NCBI GenBank assembly: GCA_036381035.1
Contig: DASVDQ010000124.1
Span: 1 to 39,039, forward strand
Reading direction: 5' to 3'
Length of the DNA stretch: 39,039 nucleotides
Origin: Trueperaceae bacterium
Lineage (GTDB): Bacteria > Deinococcota > Deinococci > Deinococcales > Trueperaceae
A model generated the notes under the pieces. It did not search any database and was not told the origin of the DNA. It was given only the letters and a program-made list of their open reading frames with translations. A program made the position numbers and the translations under genes. Positions 1 to 5,478 of the stretch are shown here, piece after piece (the stretch's first letter is position 1; each line of letters begins with the position of its first letter).

Positions 1-629
1 GTGTGCCAGTCGGCATCCTGGCCGGGATCCACATTACTGGGGCGGCTGTCCCGGATGCCGAGAATGCGCGCCAGCAGGAAGTCCTTGAAGCAGCCGTCGG
101 TGAAGCAGTACGCCCGGGCATGCCAGCGGAAACCGTCGAACGCGATGGCATGCGGCGCGATCCAGCGCCAGCGAGGAGCGGGGCCGGAAAGGGACTGGTA
201 TTCGACTTCGATGGCCTGTTTGTTGTGAATGGCTTGGAGCACGGTGCGCAGGTTGCCGGCATCGATACCACGGGCAGGGCCGCGCACCGTGTCGAAGGCC
301 GGCAGCTGGCCGATCCAGGTTTCCTCCTGCGTGACGATGCCGTCGGAGATCGACCGCAATTGGGACAGGTAGCTGGCCGGGTCCGGTTTCAGAAACAGGG
401 GCTCGAAGCAGTCGCCCCGGACGTAGGTGCGGGCGCTCTTGTCGTAGACCATGTTGCCCGGCGCCATGCCGAGGTAGCGGTTCAGGTCGGTGGATGCCTG
501 GTTGATCGAGATCCCGAAGGCGGCCATCAGGTCGCCGCGGTTGACATGGCCGTCCCAGAACAGCCGGAACTCGATGAACTCGAGCCGGCGCTCAATGCCC
601 CACCGAGCGCTGTCCTGCGTCGCCCCCAC
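1..629 (-). CDS. WYL-domain transcriptional regulator, BrxR/CapW-like (partial, C-terminus off the left edge)
   Basis: An open minus-strand frame runs from GTG at 629 to the window edge, 209 codons without a stop. The N-terminus (about residues 7-70) reads as a winged helix with WGIERRLEFIEFRLFWDG and later YLGMAPGNMVYDKSARTY, the hallmark of WYL regulators that repress BREX, CBASS and related phage-defence operons. The central WYL domain (about 115-185) contains WRWIAPHAIAFDGFRWHARA, with WHA where the family name motif stands; this variant is usual in that subgroup as I recall it. The C-terminal extension is cut off. A GGAG sits 7 bases before the GTG; an in-frame TGA lies just upstream. 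Genes controlled by it would lie further left, outside the window. G+C is lower than in the neighbours, which suggests transferred DNA or a contig join. Domain call is strong; the defence role is inferred from the subfamily. Confidence 0.85.
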   Translation of the reverse strand, partial: MGATQDSARWGIERRLEFIEFRLFWDGHVNRGDLMAAFGISINQASTDLNRYLGMAPGNMVYDKSARTYVRGDCFEPLFLKPDPASYLSQLRSISDGIVTQEETWIGQLPAFDTVRGPARGIDAGNLRTVLQAIHNKQAIEVEYQSLSGPAPRWRWIAPHAIAFDGFRWHARAYCFTDGCFKDFLLARILGIRDSRPSNVDPGQDADWH

Positions 630-855
630 CTTGACACTCCGGCATCATGACCCGCATCGAAACTGTATTCGACCAGTTCCTGGTTGGTTTGTAAAGAGAG
701 GATGGGTGCGGCGGGGACCATCGCCGCGAGGGGGGCGTGGCGCAGTCAGCGAATCATGGTATCTTTCATGGCATTAGATGCTTGTTGCCGCGGTAACGCA
801 TTGATCTATATGCGATTGAAGTTCCCATTGATGTTCGAGTGGAAGTGACCGCTGG
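630..855. other. Low-GC spacer between WYL regulator and EVE gene
   Basis: No convincing gene is seen here. Positions 781-840 contain 27 G or C bases out of 60, far below the rest of the window. There is no tRNA fragment, transposase remnant or long repeat that would mark an insertion boundary. The spacer holds the divergent promoters of the two flanking genes. Confidence 0.5.
672..684. promoter_or_regulatory. Small inverted repeat upstream of the WYL regulator (possible operator)
   Basis: ACCAG-TTC-CTGGT is a perfect 5-bp inverted repeat 43 bases upstream of the regulator's GTG start. On the minus strand TACAGT follows it and could be a -10 box. WYL repressors of the BrxR/CapW type bind palindromes in their own promoter, so autoregulation is possible, but the repeat is short and could be chance. 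Confidence 0.25.
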
Positions 856-861
856 TATCAT
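856..861 (+). promoter_or_regulatory. -10 box for the EVE gene, leaderless arrangement
   Basis: TATCAT ends 5 bases before the ATG at 867. With a start point about 6-7 bases after the box, the transcript would begin at or next to the ATG. No ribosome binding site is visible. A weak -35 (TTCGAG, 834-839) lies 16 bases upstream. Confidence 0.5.
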
Positions 862-866
862 CCGGC

Positions 867-1328
867 ATGGCAAGAGCGTGGCTCATCAAGAACGAGCCCG
901 ACTGCTACTCGTTCGACGACCTGTTGCGCGACGGCAAGGTGCAGTGGGACGGCGTGCGCAACTACCAGGCTCGGAACTACATGCGTGACGAGATGCGGCC
1001 GGGCGACCAGGTGCTCTACTACCACTCCTCCACCGCCGAGCCGGCGGTAGTGGGCCTCGCGGAGGTGGCGTCGGAGCCCTACCCCGACCCCACGCAGTTC
1101 GACCCCACCAGCGAGTACTACGACCCCAAGGCCACACCGGACAGCCCGCGCTGGCACCTCGTGGAGTTCAGGCCCGTGAGGCGTCTCCCGCGCCCCGTCA
1201 CCCTGGCCGAGATGAAGCGCGACCCCGCCCTGGAGGGCATGCGCCTGCTTCAGCGCGGGAACCGCCTGAGCGTGATGCCCGTCGAGCCGGAGCACTTCGC
1301 CCGCGTGCTCGAGCTGGCGGGAAGCTGA
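867..1328 (+). CDS. EVE-domain protein (PUA-like fold)
   Basis: The 153-residue product is a single EVE domain. It starts MARAWLIKNEPDCYSFDDL, contains WDGVRNYQARNYMRDEM and LYYHSS, and ends with the family's methionine- and proline-rich tail, all at normal length for stand-alone bacterial EVE proteins (relatives of eukaryotic THYN1). The EVE fold is related to PUA and YTH domains and is proposed to bind modified bases in DNA or RNA; some EVE domains are fused to restriction nucleases, but stand-alone copies like this one are widespread and have no settled role. The ATG is preceded by a TATCAT box. hrcA begins 5 bases after its stop, so the two are probably cotranscribed. Family assignment is firm, function is not. 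Confidence 0.9.
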   Translation: MARAWLIKNEPDCYSFDDLLRDGKVQWDGVRNYQARNYMRDEMRPGDQVLYYHSSTAEPAVVGLAEVASEPYPDPTQFDPTSEYYDPKATPDSPRWHLVEFRPVRRLPRPVTLAEMKRDPALEGMRLLQRGNRLSVMPVEPEHFARVLELAGS

Positions 1329-1333
1329 GCACG

Positions 1334-2347
1334 GTGCCGCGCCTCCGCCACGGGACCGGGGCGGGCGCGCCGGACGCGCCGCGCTTCACCGAGCGGCACG
1401 TGCGCGTGCTGCACGCCGTGGCCGAGAGCTACATCCGCACCGCGCACCCGGTCCCCTCGCAGCACGTGGCGTCCCAGCTGGACGTCTCCAGCGCGACCGT
1501 CCGCAACGACTTCGGCGCCCTCGAGGAGGGCGGCCTGCTGCAGCAGCCTCATACCTCGGCCGGGCGCATACCCACGGCGGAGGGCTTCCGCTACTACGCC
1601 GCCTCCTACCTGCCGCCGCGGCGCCTGCCCCGGGGCGAGCGCGAGGTCATCAGGCGCGAGCTGGGCGGCGTGGGCGGCGACGAGCTCTTCGTCCAGGCGT
1701 CGCGCCTTGCCGCGCGCCTCTCCGGCTACGCCGTGCTCGTCAGGCTGCCCCCCGACGACGCCCTCCGCGTCCACGAGGTGCACCTCTCGCTGGTCTCGAC
1801 CCGGCGCCTCCTGGCCGTGGTCGTGCTCGAGAACGGCCTCGTGCGCCAGCTCGGCGTGGGCCTCGACCCCATGCCGTACGAGGGCGTCATAGACGAGGCC
1901 GAGCGCAACCTGCGGCAGCTCGACCTGAGCGTGGGCGACGCCCCGCGGACCCTCCGGGCCGTGGCCGCGACCGCGGACGAGGACCTGGCCCGCACGCTAC
2001 GGGCCGTCGCCGACGCCTGGGTGGGCCTGCGCTCGGCGAAGCTGTTCCGCGCCGGGCTCGGGCGGCTCCTGGACGAGCCGGAGGGCGAGGACCCCAGCTT
2101 CGTGCGGCTGGTCGTGGAGCACGTCGAGGGCGAGGCCGCGCTGCCCGAGGCGCCGGAGGGGGACATCGAGCTCGACCTCGACGACCGTCTGGCGCTGGTC
2201 AGCGCCTCGTTCTCCTTCGGCGCCGGCCGGGGCGCCCTCACCCTGGTCGGCCCGGCGCGCATGCGCTACCCCCACGCGCTCTCGATCGCCAGGGAGTTCG
2301 GCCGCGCCCTCACCGCGAGCTCGGGCCAGGACGCCGCCGCGGGCTGA
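1334..2347 (+). CDS. hrcA: Heat-inducible transcription repressor HrcA
   Basis: 337 residues, about normal for HrcA. A winged-helix domain (about residues 15-80) carries ESYIRTAHPVPSQHVA, SSATVRNDFGALEEGGLL and QPHTSAGRIPTAEGFRYY, a diagnostic HrcA signature. The rest matches the HrcA GAF-like and dimerisation region. HrcA represses chaperone genes (groESL, dnaK) by binding the CIRCE inverted repeat and depends on GroEL for activity. No chaperone gene and no CIRCE-like TTAGCACTC repeat was found near the gene, so its targets lie elsewhere. The GTG start at 1334 lies 5 bases after the EVE stop and gives an N-terminal extension of about 15 residues before the first helix; a start a few codons later cannot be excluded. 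Confidence 0.93.
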   Translation: MPRLRHGTGAGAPDAPRFTERHVRVLHAVAESYIRTAHPVPSQHVASQLDVSSATVRNDFGALEEGGLLQQPHTSAGRIPTAEGFRYYAASYLPPRRLPRGEREVIRRELGGVGGDELFVQASRLAARLSGYAVLVRLPPDDALRVHEVHLSLVSTRRLLAVVVLENGLVRQLGVGLDPMPYEGVIDEAERNLRQLDLSVGDAPRTLRAVAATADEDLARTLRAVADAWVGLRSAKLFRAGLGRLLDEPEGEDPSFVRLVVEHVEGEAALPEAPEGDIELDLDDRLALVSASFSFGAGRGALTLVGPARMRYPHALSIAREFGRALTASSGQDAAAG

Positions 2348-2431
2348 GCCCACGGTCCGCCGGCGCCTCTCAGACACGCAGGAGACCGCATCCCTACGGA
2401 GTTTCTCACAGCTCGGGGCACCCCGCGGGCC

Positions 2432-2437
2432 TATGCT
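2432..2437 (+). promoter_or_regulatory. Possible -10 box for the Roadblock gene cluster
   Basis: TATGCT lies 29 bases before the GTG at 2467, and an AGGGGG ribosome-binding-like run ends 8 bases before that start. No clear -35 hexamer is visible. The 119-base gap after hrcA is the only sizeable one before 5415, so a promoter here is expected. Confidence 0.35.
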
Positions 2438-2466
2438 CGTGAGCGTGTCATTAGGGGGCTCGCCGC

Positions 2467-3378
2467 GTGCCTAACGAGGTGTACCGCGCCGCCGTGGACG
2501 GCCTCGCCGGCCTCGTCCCGCCGCGCGTCGCCCAGCGCCTCGTCGACGAGGCGCTGAAGGCGACGCGCCGCACGCCGGAGGACGTGAGCCTCTCGGCGAT
2601 GCGGCGCCTCCTCCTGGGGCCGATCCGCGCCGAGCTGGACGGCGTCCTGCCGCCCGGCGCGGCCGGCCCTGGGCTCAAGCGCCTCGCCGCCTCGCTCGCC
2701 CACCACGACGACCAGCCGCGACGGCGCTGGTGGCAGCTGCGCCGCCGCACTGCCCAGATCGGCGGCGAGGCGAGCGACGCCGAGGCCGCTCGCGACCCGG
2801 GCCACGACCCCGACACAGCGACGCCGCCCGTCCCCGCCCTGGGCGCCGCCGCCAAGGCGGCGGCCGTCGCCGGACCGTCGCCGAACGTCCGCGCCACGCT
2901 GGTGCGCCGCGTCGACCCGGCCGAGGCCGCCGCGATCGAGCGGGCCGTGGCGGCGGAGCGGTCGGGCGCCGCGGGCGGCGGCGTGGCCGTCGCCGCTGAC
3001 GCTCGGCCGGACGCCCCGTCGCGCCGACGGGCGCCCCGTGCCGCCCCCCTGCCCGCGCTCGACGACGCGCTCGTCGACAAGGCGCTGCGCGCCTTCGGCG
3101 CCCTCGAGACCGTGCGCCAGGTGGTGGCCGTGAGGGGCGCCGAGGTCGTACTGGGGAGCGGCGAGGGCGTCGACGAGGCCGCGCTGCCGGGGCTGGCCCT
3201 GGCGACGTCGCGGCTCCTCGGCCGCGACGGCACCCTCAAGCTGTTCGCCCTGGAGCGCCCCTCCGGCGCCCTGTTCCTGTTCCCGCTGCGCGGCGGCGGG
3301 CTCGTGGTACTGACCAAGCCCAAGGTGAACGTCGGCGCGGTGCTGGCCGCCCGCGCCGCCCTCGAGGAGGCAGCATGA
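2467..3378 (+). CDS. Uncharacterised protein: shared N-terminal helical module plus Roadblock/LC7-like C-terminus
   Basis: 303 residues with no signal peptide or membrane segment. Residues 1-62 align without gaps to the start of the 914-aa protein at 5479 (21 identities by eye), including N-x-VY, AV, PRV, R-x-P-E-x-V and L-x-G. A variable Ala/Arg/Pro-rich linker follows (about 85-200). Residues about 205-303 have the beta-alpha-beta rhythm of a Roadblock/LC7 fold: FGALETVRQVVAVRGAEVVL, an alpha-helical stretch, then strands LKLFALE and LFLFPLRGGGLVVL. Roadblock proteins usually form dimers and bind small GTPases (as MglB with MglA) or act as scaffolds. The stop overlaps the next gene's ATG by 4 bases, so production is probably coupled. 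I do not recognise the family; the fold call is by eye and moderate. Confidence 0.6.
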   Translation: MPNEVYRAAVDGLAGLVPPRVAQRLVDEALKATRRTPEDVSLSAMRRLLLGPIRAELDGVLPPGAAGPGLKRLAASLAHHDDQPRRRWWQLRRRTAQIGGEASDAEAARDPGHDPDTATPPVPALGAAAKAAAVAGPSPNVRATLVRRVDPAEAAAIERAVAAERSGAAGGGVAVAADARPDAPSRRRAPRAAPLPALDDALVDKALRAFGALETVRQVVAVRGAEVVLGSGEGVDEAALPGLALATSRLLGRDGTLKLFALERPSGALFLFPLRGGGLVVLTKPKVNVGAVLAARAALEEAA

Positions 3379-5414
3379 TCGCTCGTCTGAGACCCATAGC
3401 CGTCGTGGCAGCGCTGTTCGTGCTGGTCGGCGCTCCGGCACTGGCCCAGGAGGACAGCGTCCTGCAGCGCTACGACCTGGCCGTGGAGAACCTCGAGTTC
3501 GCGATCGCCTCCGTGCCCGGCGACCCCGTGCAGGCGCGCGACGAGCTCGAGCGCGCCGTCAACGCGCTGCTCACGCTCTCGCGCGACACCACGAGCGCCA
3601 CGCTCCTCGAGGCGATGCAGCGCACGTTCGACCGCGCCAGGACCGCCGTGGACAACGAGAGCCGCGCCGACCTCGCCGTGCAGGCGGCGGTGCTGCGCGG
3701 CGGCTTCCGCCGCCTGGTGGCCGACTCGGCCTTCACCGCCGGCGCCGCTGGAGAGCTCGACACGGCCCTGTCTCGCCTCACCCACGTGGCCGAGGAGCTG
3801 GGCTTCGCCGCCGACGACCTAGAGACGCTGGCGGGCGCCGGCACCTCGCTGGCAGCGCTGCGGCTGGCCTTCGAGGCCGGGGCCGCCGCGGCGATCGCGG
3901 CCGAGCTCACGGTGAGCGAGCGCCTGCTGCCCACCGACAGGGAGGCGGCCTACGAGGCGCTGGCGACGGCCTACGGGGACTCGCTGCTGGTGCAGGACTC
4001 CCCGCGCGCCGACCCCGACCTCCACGCGGCGCTCCTGCGCGCCGCCCAGGCGCTGGTCCAGAACGACGCCGAGGCCTTCGCTGACGCCACCGACGAGGCC
4101 GAGGGCCACCTCACGCGCCTGGCGTCGGCCGCACGCGCCGGCGAGGCCGGCGGGCTGGCCGCGCCGGCCGCGCCGCCGGAGGGCGCCGCACCGGACGCCG
4201 CCGGCGCCGCCCCCGGGGCCGGCGAGGCCCCCGCGCCCGCCGCGCAGGATGAGGCCCCCGCCGCGCCGCCCGCGGAGGGCGCTCCCGCGCCCGCCGACCA
4301 GCAGGCCGACCAGGCGGCGCCCCAGGGCGGTCAGCCGGACGCGGCCGAGCCGCCGTCCGACGAGGCGGCCGCGCCGCCCGCAGCGCCGGCCGCCGCAGGG
4401 CCCGAGGGCCAGCCGGGCGCGGGCGAGGCCGCCGGACGACCCGGCGAGGGGCTCGGCGAGCTGCCGTCGCTCGGCGGCGAGCCTGCCGCCGAGGGCGCCG
4501 CGCCCGTGGACCTCGCCCTGCTCAGGGCGCAGTTCGAGCAGGAGCGTCGCGACGCCGAGCTGGCCGCTCTCGTCCAGGAGCTCGAGGGCGCGGGCCTGCC
4601 GGCCGGCCTGGCGAGGTCGCAGGCCTCGGCGCTGCTGGACGCGGGCTTCACGTCCACGGACGCGGCGTTCGACGCCGTCGCCGCGCGCCTGGGCGAGGCC
4701 GTGGCCGACCTGCGCGCGGGCGACGCCGCCGGCGCCGCGAGCGCCGTGGGGACGGCCAGGATGGCCTTCGAGAACGTGCGCGGCCTCGTGGGCGCCAGGG
4801 ACTCCGCCGCCGCGGCCGACGCGGCCGCCCTCTTCGACAGCGTCCTCGACCGCCCCGCGATGCGCGAGCACGACCTGACGCTGCTCGCCGCCTCGGTCGA
4901 GGCGGGCCGCGCGGCGCTGCTCGGCGAGCCGGCCGCCGGCGCCGGCCTGTCCCTGGAGCGGAGCGTCGACGCGGTCTGGGGCGGTTGGACGCGCCTGGCC
5001 GTGCTGTTCGTGCTCGGCGTCCTCGCCTTCGTGCCGCTGCGCTACCTGAACCTGGCGTTCGGCGGCGGCAACGCGAACTGGCGGCTCGTCGCCTGGGCGC
5101 TGTTCCTCCTGCTGGTGCCGGTCTTCTACGAGGCCCTAGCGGCCCTCGGCACCGCCGTCGCGCGGCTCACGGAGACCCCCTCCCTCGACGTCCTGGCGCG
5201 CTGGTCGATGTTCGACAGCACGCTGGGGCACGTCGTATGGGCCGCGCTGGTCTTCCTCGCCCTGCTCTTCGCCGCGATCGGCCTGCGCGGCATCTGCGCC
5301 CAGTTCGGCGTGCTCGGCGCGCGCGGCGGCCCCCAGGCGTCCACGACGCCGACGCTCGTCGAGTCGAGCGGGGTGCGGCAGCAGACGGCGGTAGACTGGG
5401 ACGACGAGTTCTGA
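3375..5414 (+). CDS. Uncharacterised envelope protein: signal peptide, long extracytoplasmic helical region, three membrane segments, acidic tail
   Basis: 679 residues. The N-terminus is a signal peptide with likely cleavage after PALA (residue 24). Residues 25-255 are predicted helical and rich in Ala, Asp, Glu and Arg. Residues about 256-379 are a low-complexity Ala/Pro/Gly/Glu linker. A second helical region (380-530) follows, then three hydrophobic segments at about 540-560, 570-590 and 620-640. With a cleaved signal peptide this puts the first ~510 residues outside the membrane and the last ~40 inside, ending VDWDDEF. That tail is a plausible docking peptide for the cytoplasmic Roadblock proteins on either side. 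The ATG overlaps the upstream stop (ATGA). No family was recognised; the topology is read from the sequence and the partnership is inferred. Confidence 0.65.
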   Translation: MIARLRPIAVVAALFVLVGAPALAQEDSVLQRYDLAVENLEFAIASVPGDPVQARDELERAVNALLTLSRDTTSATLLEAMQRTFDRARTAVDNESRADLAVQAAVLRGGFRRLVADSAFTAGAAGELDTALSRLTHVAEELGFAADDLETLAGAGTSLAALRLAFEAGAAAAIAAELTVSERLLPTDREAAYEALATAYGDSLLVQDSPRADPDLHAALLRAAQALVQNDAEAFADATDEAEGHLTRLASAARAGEAGGLAAPAAPPEGAAPDAAGAAPGAGEAPAPAAQDEAPAAPPAEGAPAPADQQADQAAPQGGQPDAAEPPSDEAAAPPAAPAAAGPEGQPGAGEAAGRPGEGLGELPSLGGEPAAEGAAPVDLALLRAQFEQERRDAELAALVQELEGAGLPAGLARSQASALLDAGFTSTDAAFDAVAARLGEAVADLRAGDAAGAASAVGTARMAFENVRGLVGARDSAAAADAAALFDSVLDRPAMREHDLTLLAASVEAGRAALLGEPAAGAGLSLERSVDAVWGGWTRLAVLFVLGVLAFVPLRYLNLAFGGGNANWRLVAWALFLLLVPVFYEALAALGTAVARLTETPSLDVLARWSMFDSTLGHVVWAALVFLALLFAAIGLRGICAQFGVLGARGGPQASTTPTLVESSGVRQQTAVDWDDEF

Positions 5415-5478
5415 AGCCCCCGGCCGTCGCGCCCGGCGCCGCCAGCACCCCTGGCCGGGCTGAATCACCGGAGCCCTG

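Noticed and set aside
3-650. Long plus-strand open frame at the left edge
   Set aside because: It is the antisense shadow of the WYL regulator, whose minus-strand translation gives clear family motifs; the plus translation has none.
1334-2466. CIRCE element near hrcA
   Set aside because: No TTAGCACTC-type inverted repeat was seen on either side of the gene.
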